DNA of 47,675 nucleotides from Candidatus Nomurabacteria bacterium. GTDB taxonomy: Bacteria; Patescibacteriota; Saccharimonadia; Saccharimonadales; Saccharimonadaceae. This document shows, one piece after another, positions 21,004 through 28,718 of this stretch. The notes beneath the pieces were generated by a model. That model was not told the DNA's origin. It worked only from the letters and a program-made list of their open reading frames with translations, and did not search any database. The stretch's first letter is position 1. Every line of letters starts with the position of its first letter. The stretch lies in assembly GCA_031266275.1 (NCBI GenBank), contig JAISBI010000030.1:1-47675 (forward strand). The letters run 5' to 3'. Position numbers and translations under genes: made by a program.

Positions 21004-22191
21004 ATGGAAGAGAGACGACCATTAGCCGAGCGCATGCGGCCAGAGAAATTGGACGATGTGGTCGGGCAGGAAAAATTGACTGGCGCTGGCGGCGTTTTGC
21101 GCAAGATAATTGAGAAAAGAGAGCCAGTGTCGATGATATTTTGGGGGCCGGCTGGTACCGGCAAGACGACTTTGGCGCGCATCGTGGCCAATGAAATGAA
21201 AGCGGATTTCATCGAGGTCTCGGCTGTGTCGGCCAAAAAAGCTGACGTCGAGCAGGTCATCAAGCGGGCGCGCGAAAATTGGAATTTGAAAATCCGCACA
21301 ATTTTGTTCGTCGATGAAATTCATCGCTTCAATAAGGCTCAGCAGGACGCTTTTTTGCCGCATGTGGAGTCGGGATTGATTGTTTTAATCGGCGCGACGA
21401 CGGAAAATCCGTCGTTTGAAGTGATTTCGCCGCTGATTTCGCGTTCGCGGGTGGTGGTCTTGGAGCGATTGTCGGGCGAGAGCACGAAAAAGATTATCAA
21501 CAGGGCGATTGGAGTTTTGGGAGTCGGGAAGCGTATCGATGATAGAGCGATAGATATGTTGGCCGAAGTGGCGAACGGCGATGCGCGGCGGGCGCTCGGG
21601 ACATTGGAAGTGGCGGCGGGGTTAGTCGGCCCGCGCAGCAAAATTACTATCAAAACTATTGAGCAAGCGGCCGGTCGCAAAGTCCCCAGTTATGACAAAA
21701 AAGGCGACGGGCACTATGACACCATCAGCGCTTTCATCAAATCGATGCGGGCGGGGGACGCCGACGCAGCGCTGTATTATTTGGCGCGAATGGTGGCGGC
21801 CGGCGAGGATGCGAAATTCATCGCGCGGCGCATGGTGATTTTTGCCAGTGAAGACATCGGCATCGCTGGCAACGGCGGATTGAATCTAGCGGTCAGTGCT
21901 TTCGCGGCGATTGAGCGCGTCGGCATGCCGGAGGGCGAAATAATATTGTCTCACGTGGTTTACGCTTTGACGAAGAGCCAAAAATCGCGCGAAACATATA
22001 ACGAGTGGCAAAAATTCAAGGGCATCGCCGAGCGATTTCCGGACGCGCCGGTGCCGCTGCATATCCGGAATGGCGTGACGAGGTTGATGCGCGATTTGGA
22101 CTACGGCAAAGGATATAAATGGGAAACCGGCTTCAAACACGAAAAATCATATTTGCCGGACGAGGTGGCGAAGTTTTTAAACGAAAAGTAA
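21004..22191 (+). CDS. rarA: Replication-associated recombination ATPase RarA (MgsA)
   Basis: A 395-residue AAA+ ATPase of the clamp-loader-like RarA family, which acts at stalled replication forks. PLAERMRPEKLDDVVGQEKL opens the protein, followed by Walker A GPAGTGKTTLARIVANEM, Walker B ILFVDEIHRFNKAQQDAFLPHVE-type (only partly quoted), sensor 1 GATTENPSFE, and the C-terminal tetramerisation region (RMVIFASEDIG, HVVYALTKSQKSRE). The frame is open upstream to 20932, but that part crosses the sRNA 2 hairpin and the promoter, so the ATG at 21004 right after the -10 is preferred. Confidence 0.95.
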   Translation: MEERRPLAERMRPEKLDDVVGQEKLTGAGGVLRKIIEKREPVSMIFWGPAGTGKTTLARIVANEMKADFIEVSAVSAKKADVEQVIKRARENWNLKIRTILFVDEIHRFNKAQQDAFLPHVESGLIVLIGATTENPSFEVISPLISRSRVVVLERLSGESTKKIINRAIGVLGVGKRIDDRAIDMLAEVANGDARRALGTLEVAAGLVGPRSKITIKTIEQAAGRKVPSYDKKGDGHYDTISAFIKSMRAGDADAALYYLARMVAAGEDAKFIARRMVIFASEDIGIAGNGGLNLAVSAFAAIERVGMPEGEIILSHVVYALTKSQKSRETYNEWQKFKGIAERFPDAPVPLHIRNGVTRLMRDLDYGKGYKWETGFKHEKSYLPDEVAKFLNEK

Positions 22192-22192
22192 T

Positions 22193-22221
22193 TTGACAAA
22201 AAAGCAAAACTTTGTTAATAT
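22193..22221 (+). promoter_or_regulatory. Promoter of rpsJ
   Basis: -35 TTGACA (22193-22198), 17-bp spacer, -10 TAATAT (22216-22221). The leader is about 75 bases, long enough for regulation by a ribosomal protein, and ends in GAAAGGA 5 bases before the ATG. Confidence 0.75.
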
Positions 22222-22301
22222 TTACTCCGAATAACATTAATTTTGGATAACTCGAATCTGAGCAGATAGGCAAAAGGATAGAGATTACCAGAAAGGATAC
22301 T

Positions 22302-22625
22302 ATGGCAGAAAAACCCACTACGACGCCGCGAATTCGCATTCGTCTCAAGGCTTACGACCACAAGGTCATTGACCAAAGCGCTAAACAAATTATTGATACG
22401 GCTCTGCGCACCGGCGCAAAAGTCATCGGGCCGGTGCCATTGCCGGTCAAACGTTCGACTTATACCGTCGTCAAAAGCCCGCACGTTTTCAAAAAAGGCG
22501 GCGAAGCTTATGAAATGCGCGTGCATAAACGCTTGATTGACATCGTCGACGTCAAATCGAAAACCATTGACTCGCTACAAAATCTATCGTTGCCGGCCGG
22601 CGTCGATGCTGAAATCAAGATGTAG
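22302..22625 (+). CDS. rpsJ: 30S ribosomal protein S10
   Basis: A 107-residue S10: [19 protein letters not shown] at the start, [20 protein letters not shown] in the loop that reaches into the 30S head, and [20 protein letters not shown] at the end. S10 also forms part of the NusB-S10 antitermination complex. It normally heads the S10-spc ribosomal operon, but here it stands alone: the next gene is convergent and codes for a surface protein. No terminator hairpin is clear in the 16-base gap. Confidence 0.97.
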   Translation: MAEKPTTTPRIRIRLKAYDHKVIDQSAKQIIDTALRTGAKVIGPVPLPVKRSTYTVVKSPHVFKKGGEAYEMRVHKRLIDIVDVKSKTIDSLQNLSLPAGVDAEIKM

Positions 22626-22641
22626 AGGCGTCGTCATCGGG

Positions 22642-24000
22642 CTAGCGCACTAGGCACCGCACTGCCATGCCGTCGTCTCGGTTGCTGGTGCCGCCGATGA
22701 AAGGATAAAAGTCATCGATATAGAGAGTATAGGCTACGTCGGCTGTCGCTGTGCGTTCGGAACTGGACCAGAAGAGGCCGTAACTGCTTTGACTGGAGAA
22801 GCCGTTGTCCCAGTCTCCCGCGAAGACGCCACGAAATGCGCCCGAGAATTGCCAGCCGGCCAGACCAATCAAGTTGTCTAAGTTGGCGAACTCTCCATAT
22901 TGGTCGCCGGTCGGCAAGCGCCAGCCCTTAGGGCAGATGGAGTTAGGGGCGTCGCCGCTGCCGCCCGACATGGTGACAGTGGTTTCGCCAGCGGTGGCGG
23001 TGGGCCAGTTGTAGAAGTAGCCGCCGAAATGGTCGGAACTATAATCGCTGAGGTCGTAATTTTCACCGTTGCTAGTGATATCGCTGGTCAATGGGCCGTA
23101 GACTCTGGGGTCGTCGTAGCTGGCGCCAGTGCTGCTTTGGGTCATGGCGGGGATGGTGAAAGCTGAAATCGTGTTGAGGTCGGTATCGGCGTTTGTGGCC
23201 GCATAGTTTTGGATTTTGAGATTACTAATCATCCAGCAGTTGCCGTCGACGAGTTTCCTGATTTGATAATCTTGGTGGTTGCGGATGTCGCGCATCAGCA
23301 AGGTGCTGTCGTCGGCCGGATAGACCGGCAGAGCGGCGCAGGCGGCTTTGGTCATGCTTTGGATTGGCGGCGGGTTTTCGGTAACGTCGTAGACGACGTT
23401 GAAATTATATAATCCTTTCGGCAGGTCTTTCGGAATGGTGATGGTTAAGGTGTGGTCGTATTTGTCGGCCGCATCAGCGGTGTGGTTGGTGTGGACGTTG
23501 GTGTCGGCGGTGGTCAACGGTTGATTATTGAGGGCTAAAGTCGCGCCGTCGATGAGCGGATTTTGCAGGCGAGCGGTCAAATTATATCCAGTTGGATTGT
23601 CTGTGTTGACAGTAGTAGAATTGGTCAAATCTTTCGATAAGTAGCTAATGGCGTTTCGGTCGACTTCGAAATTGAACGCCGGTTGGTCCAGTGTCAAAGT
23701 CGACAGGGCCTTTGTCCCGTCGCCAACCGAGCTAAACAGTAAAACCGCTAGCGGAACTATTAACGACGTCAAAAGCACCTTGCTGGTGGTCCGGCGTCGT
23801 TTCAAAAAGAAAATCAAAGCGAGAACGCCCAAAACGATGATGATGTCGGCCGCTAAAACAGTCAGCCAGTTGGCGCTGGCCCAATGCGATACATCAGCCA
23901 AGTGGCCAGCAAAAGTGCCGGCGGCCGGACTGCTCGGCGTCGTCGCAGCCCCAGCGGTTGTCTCTGTGATATTTAAGTTGATAGTTTGAATTTGTTGCAT
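22642..24000 (-). CDS. Membrane-anchored FISUMP-domain surface protein
   Basis: A 452-residue protein with a Thr/Ala/Pro-rich start, two hydrophobic segments (about residues 44-66 and 75-92) with RRR between them, a beta-rich middle (about 100-225, ending in VYDVTENPPP), and a C-terminal FISUMP domain (about 235-452). The last is shown by DIRNHQDYQIRKLVDGNCWM, SICPKGWRLPTGDQY, LFWSSSE and the final DDGMAVRCLVR. FISUMP is a C-type-lectin-like fold found in exposed proteins of many CPR bacteria. AGGAGG precedes the ATG. It shares the FISUMP domain with the phase-variable gene at 34672 but has no repeat tract and no sortase signal. Confidence 0.82.
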   Translation of the reverse strand: MQQIQTINLNITETTAGAATTPSSPAAGTFAGHLADVSHWASANWLTVLAADIIIVLGVLALIFFLKRRRTTSKVLLTSLIVPLAVLLFSSVGDGTKALSTLTLDQPAFNFEVDRNAISYLSKDLTNSTTVNTDNPTGYNLTARLQNPLIDGATLALNNQPLTTADTNVHTNHTADAADKYDHTLTITIPKDLPKGLYNFNVVYDVTENPPPIQSMTKAACAALPVYPADDSTLLMRDIRNHQDYQIRKLVDGNCWMISNLKIQNYAATNADTDLNTISAFTIPAMTQSSTGASYDDPRVYGPLTSDITSNGENYDLSDYSSDHFGGYFYNWPTATAGETTVTMSGGSGDAPNSICPKGWRLPTGDQYGEFANLDNLIGLAGWQFSGAFRGVFAGDWDNGFSSQSSYGLFWSSSERTATADVAYTLYIDDFYPFIGGTSNRDDGMAVRCLVR

Positions 24001-24091
24001 ATTACCTCCTCATACAAACTTATTCAGTCAGCAATTAGTTGGCGGTTGCTATTAAAATACGTCCCTATCAGCAATAAGTGTCAACACCTCA

Positions 24092-24114
24092 CACTATGGT
24101 TTTCTCATAGTGTT
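24092..24114 (-). promoter_or_regulatory. Leader hairpin of the FISUMP gene
   Basis: ACACTATG-gttttct-CATAGTGT, a perfect 8-bp stem in the ~125-base leader of the minus-strand FISUMP gene. No T-run follows on that strand. It may be an operator or an RNA stem. Confidence 0.45.
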
Positions 24115-24127
24115 TATGTTTATATCT

Positions 24128-24156
24128 AGTATAGCATTTTTTTATGCCGATGCAAA
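24128..24156 (-). promoter_or_regulatory. Promoter of the FISUMP gene
   Basis: Minus-strand -10 TATACT (24128-24133) in ATGCTATACT and -35 TTTGCA (24151-24156), 17-bp spacer. The ATGCTATACT form resembles the promoters at 34655 and 47587, also in front of surface-type genes. Confidence 0.75.
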
Positions 24157-24207
24157 ATTTTAAAGTAGTAAAAGCCAACCGATAGCATTATAGATGACGC
24201 CGAGATA

Positions 24208-24236
24208 TTGACTTTTTCTCGTTTCTTTGCTATAAT
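24208..24236 (+). promoter_or_regulatory. Promoter of uvrA
   Basis: -35 TTGACT (24208-24213) with T-run, 17-bp spacer, -10 TATAAT (24231-24236). The ATG is 11 bases further, leaving only about 4-5 leader bases. Confidence 0.88.
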
Positions 24237-24247
24237 TTGGTGCGAAT

Positions 24248-27055
24248 ATGAGCATAAAGGTTATTGGTGCGCGCGAGCACAATTTGAAAAATATCGACGT
24301 GGAAATCCCGCGCGATAAGTTTGTGGTGATTACTGGACTGTCGGGGTCGGGCAAGTCTTCTCTGGCTTTTGATACGATTTACGCTGAGGGCCAGCGGCGT
24401 TATATGGAGTCGCTGAATTCTTATGCGCGCATGTTTCTCGGGACGATGGACAAGCCTGATGTTGACAAAATCACTGGACTTTCGCCGGCGATTTCTATTG
24501 ACCAGAAATCCGCTTCGCGTAACCCGCGTTCGACAGTGGCGACGGTGACAGAAATTTATGATTATTTGCGCCTGCTTTATGCGCGCATCGGCGTACCGCA
24601 TTGTCCGATTTGCGGTAAAGAAGTGCAGCACCGGACGAAGACTTCGATTATTGACGAAGTTATGCAGTTGCCGCACGGGACGAAGCTTTTATTGTTGGCG
24701 CCAGTGGCAAAGGGTAAAAAGGGCCAATTCGAACATATTTCGGAGCAATTTATGCGGCGCGGCTTCGCTCGGGCGCGAGTTGACGGCGTGATTTATGCGC
24801 TGGACGAATTTCCCAGCCTCGAGAAGCAAGTTAAGCACGATATTGAAATCGTAGTCGATCGCTTCGTCCTCTCGGACGACCTCAGGGCACGCATCGCCGG
24901 TTCGGTCGAGCAAGCTTTGGAAATCGGCGCCGGTGTGTTGGAAGTTTTGTTTGATGACAGCGGCGAGACGCAAGTTTTTGGTCAAAATTACGCTTGTCTC
25001 GATCATCCGGATGAGACCATTCCAGAGTTGGAGCCGCGACTATTCTCTTTCAACGCGCCGTATGGCGCTTGTCCGACTTGCACCGGATTGGGCATCCGAA
25101 AAGAAATCGATCCGGAACTGGTTTTGAATCGCAGTTTGACGATTATGGAGGGCGCCATCAAGCCGTATAATCGCATGACTTATGAATCGTTTAATATGAA
25201 GAAAATCATGGCGGTGGCGGAAAAGTATGGATTTTCATTGCGCGTGCCGGTACTGGAAATGAAGCCGAAAGATTTGGACAAGATTATGTATGGCACGGGC
25301 GCCGAAAAATATACCATAGACCTCAGTAACGGGCGTTATTTCGAGACGGAATACGAGGGCGTGATACCGAATTTGGAACGGCGCTGGCGCGAGACGGACA
25401 GTGACTTCATGCGGCGGGAAATCGAGCGTTATATGCGCGATTTGCCTTGTAACGCTTGTCACGGCACGCGACTCAAACCGGTCGTGCAAGCGGTCACAGT
25501 GCACGGGCTGTCGATTGTGGAAGTTTGCGGTTTGTCGGTCGTCGATGCTCTGAAATTATTTAAAAATATGAAACTGGCGGGCAACGAAGCCGAAATCGGC
25601 GGACAGATTTTGAAAGAAATTATTGAGCGGCTGACGTTTATGAATAATGTCGGACTGAATTATTTGGAGCTTTCTCGTGCCGCCAACACTCTCAGTGGCG
25701 GCGAGGCTCAGCGCATCCGGCTGGCGACTCAAATTGGCTCTGGATTGCAGGGCGTATTGTACGTCCTCGACGAGCCATCGATTGGCTTGCATCAGCGCGA
25801 CAATGATAGGCTGATTGCTTCACTGAAAGGTTTGCGCGATCTCGGCAACACCGTAATCGTGGTCGAACATGACGAAGATACTATTCGTAATGCCGATTAC
25901 TTGGTCGATGTCGGGCCGGCCGCTGGTGTGTTGGGCGGCGAAATCGTGGCAACTGGCACGCCGGCAGAAGTAGCTGCTAATCCGAATTCAATCACAGGGC
26001 GATTTCTGGCCGGCCGCGAAAAAATCAACTTGCCGAAAAAGCGTCGACCGCTGGATAAAAAGCAGCTATTACGGGTAATAGGCGCGCGCGAACATAATTT
26101 GAAAAATTTGACGGTTGATTTCCCGCTGGGACTGTTGACAGTAGTGTCGGGTGTGTCGGGCAGCGGCAAATCGACACTGGTGAACGACATATTGGCGGCG
26201 GAATTGGAGCGGCGTTTGAACCGCGCGCATTCAGTGGCCGGCCGTCACGACAATATCGAGGGCATCGAAAAATTAGACAAAGCCATCGTCATCAATCAAA
26301 GCCCCATCGGTCGCACGCCGCGCTCCAATCCAGCGACTTATACCGGCATCTTCACGCCGATTCGCGAATTGTTTGCGGCCACGCCAGAAGCCAATATTCG
26401 CGGCTATAAATCCGGCCGCTTCAGCTTCAACGTACGCGGCGGCCGCTGTGAAAATTGTCAAGGCGAAGGCGAAATCAAAATCGAAATGCACTTCCTGCCG
26501 GATGTCTATGTGAAATGCGACGTCTGTCACGGCAAACGCTACGAGGCCGAAGTCTTGGATATCAAATGGAACGGCCGAACCATCGCCGACGTGCTCGAAA
26601 TGACGGTCGACGAAGCGGCGGAATTTTTCAAAAATATTCCGAAAATCGCCGGCAAATTAAACACTTTGCGCGAAGTTGGGCTGGGCTACATCACGCTGGG
26701 CCAGCCAGCCACCACGTTTTCTGGTGGCGAAGCTCAGCGCATCAAATTAGCCACCGAATTGTCTAAGCGCTCAACCGGTAAAACCCTCTACATCTTAGAC
26801 GAACCGACGACCGGCCTACATGCCGCCGATGTGCGCAAATTATTAGAAGTGCTGCAAAAATTAGTCGATGGCGGCAACTCCATGATTGTCATCGAGCACA
26901 ACATGGACGTCATCAAATGCGCCGACCACATCGTCGATATGGGGCGGGAAGGCGGCGCCGGTGGCGGCGAGATTGTGGCGGTCGGCACACCGGAAGAAGT
27001 AGCCGACAATGCCGCGTCGTTCACTGGTCAATACCTGAAAACTGTGTTAAAATAA
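24248..27055 (+). CDS. uvrA: Excinuclease ABC subunit A
   Basis: A 935-residue double ABC ATPase that scans DNA for bulky lesions and loads UvrB. Both nucleotide-binding halves are complete: Walker [15 protein letters not shown] and [14 protein letters not shown], signatures [16 protein letters not shown] and [15 protein letters not shown]. Zinc-finger cysteine pairs are visible in [32 protein letters not shown] and CDVCHGKR. Length is normal. The downstream DedA-family gene starts 4 bases after the stop but has its own -10 box inside the uvrA 3' end. Confidence 0.98.
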   Translation: MSIKVIGAREHNLKNIDVEIPRDKFVVITGLSGSGKSSLAFDTIYAEGQRRYMESLNSYARMFLGTMDKPDVDKITGLSPAISIDQKSASRNPRSTVATVTEIYDYLRLLYARIGVPHCPICGKEVQHRTKTSIIDEVMQLPHGTKLLLLAPVAKGKKGQFEHISEQFMRRGFARARVDGVIYALDEFPSLEKQVKHDIEIVVDRFVLSDDLRARIAGSVEQALEIGAGVLEVLFDDSGETQVFGQNYACLDHPDETIPELEPRLFSFNAPYGACPTCTGLGIRKEIDPELVLNRSLTIMEGAIKPYNRMTYESFNMKKIMAVAEKYGFSLRVPVLEMKPKDLDKIMYGTGAEKYTIDLSNGRYFETEYEGVIPNLERRWRETDSDFMRREIERYMRDLPCNACHGTRLKPVVQAVTVHGLSIVEVCGLSVVDALKLFKNMKLAGNEAEIGGQILKEIIERLTFMNNVGLNYLELSRAANTLSGGEAQRIRLATQIGSGLQGVLYVLDEPSIGLHQRDNDRLIASLKGLRDLGNTVIVVEHDEDTIRNADYLVDVGPAAGVLGGEIVATGTPAEVAANPNSITGRFLAGREKINLPKKRRPLDKKQLLRVIGAREHNLKNLTVDFPLGLLTVVSGVSGSGKSTLVNDILAAELERRLNRAHSVAGRHDNIEGIEKLDKAIVINQSPIGRTPRSNPATYTGIFTPIRELFAATPEANIRGYKSGRFSFNVRGGRCENCQGEGEIKIEMHFLPDVYVKCDVCHGKRYEAEVLDIKWNGRTIADVLEMTVDEAAEFFKNIPKIAGKLNTLREVGLGYITLGQPATTFSGGEAQRIKLATELSKRSTGKTLYILDEPTTGLHAADVRKLLEVLQKLVDGGNSMIVIEHNMDVIKCADHIVDMGREGGAGGGEIVAVGTPEEVADNAASFTGQYLKTVLK
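27048..27053 (+). promoter_or_regulatory. -10 box of the DedA-family gene, leaderless
   Basis: TAAAAT in TGTGTTAAAAT, overlapping the last codon and stop of uvrA, 6 bases before the ATG at 27060. Confidence 0.65.
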
Positions 27056-27059
27056 TAGC

Positions 27060-27746
27060 ATGAAACTCTTTCGCAAAAATCGCAATAATTGGCTGATTAT
27101 CGCCATCGCTCTCGTGATAATCGCCGCTATCAGCGCGCTATTCGTTTTCAGCGACGAGTTGCTCGGCCTGTTCGACAAAACCGACGCGCTGAAAGAATTC
27201 ATATTGTCGGCTGGCGTGTTCGCGCCCGCGTTGTTCATGCTGTTGCAGCTCCTGCAAATCATCGTGGCGCCCATACCAGGGCAAGTCATCGTCACGCTGG
27301 GCGGGCTAGTTTTCGGTTGGTGGGGATTCGTGCTCAGCATGTTGAGTGCGGCGATAGGGTATTATTTGGTTTTCATAATCGCGCGCCGTTTCGGCCGTCC
27401 GCTAGCCGAGAGGCTGTTCGACAAAAAATTGATTAAAAAGTTCGATTATGTCACGAAATCCGACAGCGCGTTCCTGCTGTTCATCATATTCCTGCTGCCG
27501 TTTTTCCCCGATGACATCATCTGTTATCTGGCCGGCATGACCAAAACGCCGATTAAATATCTCATGATAGCGGCGATTTTGGGGCGAATTCCCAGCTTCC
27601 TCGCGGCCAATTTGGTCGGCATCGGCATCGGCAATAATAATTTGCCACTGACGGCGATTTTGACTGGAGCGTCGCTGGTTCTCGGCGTCGTCTGTTGGTG
27701 GCAGCGCAAAAACCTCGAAAAATTAGTGAAAAAGATTAAAAAATAG
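27060..27746 (+). CDS. DedA/VTT-domain (TVP38-type) membrane protein
   Basis: A 228-residue polytopic protein of the SNARE-associated/VTT family. Hydrophobic segments lie at about residues 11-31, 48-70, 75-105, 135-160 and 193-212. The stretch PIPGQVIVTLGGLVFGWWGFVLS and the later LPFFPDDIICYLAGMTKT, with acidic residues near a membrane-dipping hairpin, are typical. DedA/TVP38 proteins are linked to lipid-carrier or phospholipid flipping; the exact substrate here is unknown. The tail is Lys-rich. Confidence 0.82.
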   Translation: MKLFRKNRNNWLIIAIALVIIAAISALFVFSDELLGLFDKTDALKEFILSAGVFAPALFMLLQLLQIIVAPIPGQVIVTLGGLVFGWWGFVLSMLSAAIGYYLVFIIARRFGRPLAERLFDKKLIKKFDYVTKSDSAFLLFIIFLLPFFPDDIICYLAGMTKTPIKYLMIAAILGRIPSFLAANLVGIGIGNNNLPLTAILTGASLVLGVVCWWQRKNLEKLVKKIKK

Positions 27747-27755
27747 CCGTAGGTA

Positions 27756-27784
27756 TTGACTTTTTTCACAAAGTGTGATACAAT
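27756..27784 (+). promoter_or_regulatory. Promoter of a long structured leader
   Basis: -35 TTGACT (27756-27761) with T-run, 17-bp spacer, -10 TACAAT (27779-27784) in GTGTGATACAAT. The first sizeable gene is 470 bases downstream. Confidence 0.88.
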
Positions 27785-27790
27785 GAAGAT

Positions 27791-28030
27791 GTAGGATACA
27801 ATAGTGTCCTATGCAGATAGACAGTTTGGGGTGGTGGCATACCACAGAACGAATTTTCGCTCTGTATATACAGAGCTTTTCTTGTACCAAGAAAAGCGGA
27901 CCACTTTAATTGTTTATTAGCACCTTTAAAAACAGCTTATAAACTATTCATGTCAGCCTACTTTCGCCTGATACTCTGGGCATTTGCCGAGAACTATTTT
28001 TCAGCGAAGTGCCCAGATTTTGGGCGAAAG
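27791..28030 (+). ncRNA. Candidate structured leader RNA or ncRNA
   Basis: A chain of stems follows the promoter: AGGATAC/GTGTCCT; GTGGT/ACCAC; GCTCTG-tatata-CAGAGC (27859-27876); CTTTTCTTG-tac-CAAGAAAAG (27876-27896); and a large two-part stem CTTTCGCC (27961-27968)/GGCGAAAG (28023-28030) enclosing CTGGGCA (27976-27982)/TGCCCAG (28010-28016). The last stem abuts an AAAGGAG site. I do not recognise a known class (not tmRNA, RNase P or SRP RNA). It could be a riboswitch-like leader for the small ORFs downstream or a stand-alone RNA. Confidence 0.5.
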
Positions 28031-28088
28031 GAGTTAGGATAGAAATTTTGGCAGGTATTTTGATTGCGGTTGGGATTCTCTCTTTTTT

Positions 28089-28211
28089 ATGTTCCTGTTC
28101 GTCCTGGTAGGACTAAAGTGGGACCCCTGTTCTATAAGAGCTATAAAGTATGGCATCATTGCCGTTGTAGCGATTGCCATAGAGCAGGGAATTGGAATGC
28201 ACATTGGTTAA
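28089..28211 (+). CDS. Possible small membrane peptide, 40 aa
   Basis: An ATG-initiated frame of 40 codons with a hydrophobic start (MFLFVLVGLKW) and a second hydrophobic stretch (YGIIAVVAIAIEQGIGM). The ribosome site AAAGGAG at 28027-28033 is too far for this ATG, but it would suit a 20-codon TTG-initiated frame (28048-28110, MAGILIAVGILSFLCSCSSW) that overlaps it. Either or both may be made; coding is suggested only by the hydrophobic pattern. Confidence 0.35.
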   Translation: MFLFVLVGLKWDPCSIRAIKYGIIAVVAIAIEQGIGMHIG

Positions 28212-28258
28212 TCAAGTGGTAGGCGTCCAAATGGGCACAGTGTTAAGGAGGCAAAAAG

Positions 28259-28567
28259 ATGGTGGAACAAGAATTTAAAGAAGCGCAATTTACTGTGGAC
28301 GGTCGTAAAGTGATCGTAGGCCATGTCATTGTGGAGAATCCCGTACCCTCCAGTACAGACCCCAACAAAGTCTGCTATTGGAGCTTCCTTGAAAGATTGG
28401 CAAAACTCGAAGAAGGAGAGGACGTGAGCTTTGAGGTGGGTAGAAATGCCTGCTATCTTCGTATAGACGGAGTTGCAATCAACGACGGCAGCATAACAAT
28501 CCATGCCGATAAACTTAGTCATATAGTTAAGCTTATCGTGTCTATTTGGGTGTGTGTAACTCTATAG
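28259..28567 (+). CDS. Unknown protein, 102 aa
   Basis: Family not recognised. AAGGAGG lies 7 bases before the ATG. The product is a small acidic protein with beta-strand character (FTVDGRKVIVGHVIV) and a hydrophobic C-terminal stretch (HIVKLIVSIWVCVTL). It is the last gene of the transcription unit that begins with the structured leader, and a terminator follows after 65 bases. The context suggests its expression is controlled in the leader. Confidence 0.6.
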   Translation: MVEQEFKEAQFTVDGRKVIVGHVIVENPVPSSTDPNKVCYWSFLERLAKLEEGEDVSFEVGRNACYLRIDGVAINDGSITIHADKLSHIVKLIVSIWVCVTL

Positions 28568-28631
28568 CCGAGTACCGTCCTTTGAAACCGTGTTGATTCA
28601 TAATCTATAATCTATAAGCGATAAGCGCCCC

Positions 28632-28667
28632 GCCCCGAAGTCAAATTTATGACAAAGGGGCTTTTTT
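28632..28667 (+). terminator. Rho-independent terminator
   Basis: GCCCC/GGGGC stem with an inner GTCA/TGAC stem and a TTTTTT tail. Confidence 0.82.
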
Positions 28668-28704
28668 CTTGGCAAAAAGCATTCGAAAAATTGATAAATT
28701 GTGT

Positions 28705-28710
28705 TAAAAT
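28705..28710 (+). promoter_or_regulatory. -10 box of dnaE, leaderless
   Basis: TAAAAT in TTGTGTTAAAAT, 8 bases before the ATG at 28719. A longer reading from 28701 would start inside the -10 region. Confidence 0.62.
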
Positions 28711-28718
28711 GGGGGAAT

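Noticed and set aside
27791-28030. tmRNA, RNase P RNA or 6S RNA
   Set aside because: None of the conserved core sequences of tmRNA or RNase P is present, there is no CCA-type acceptor end, and the chain of separate hairpins does not match the single long rod of 6S RNA.
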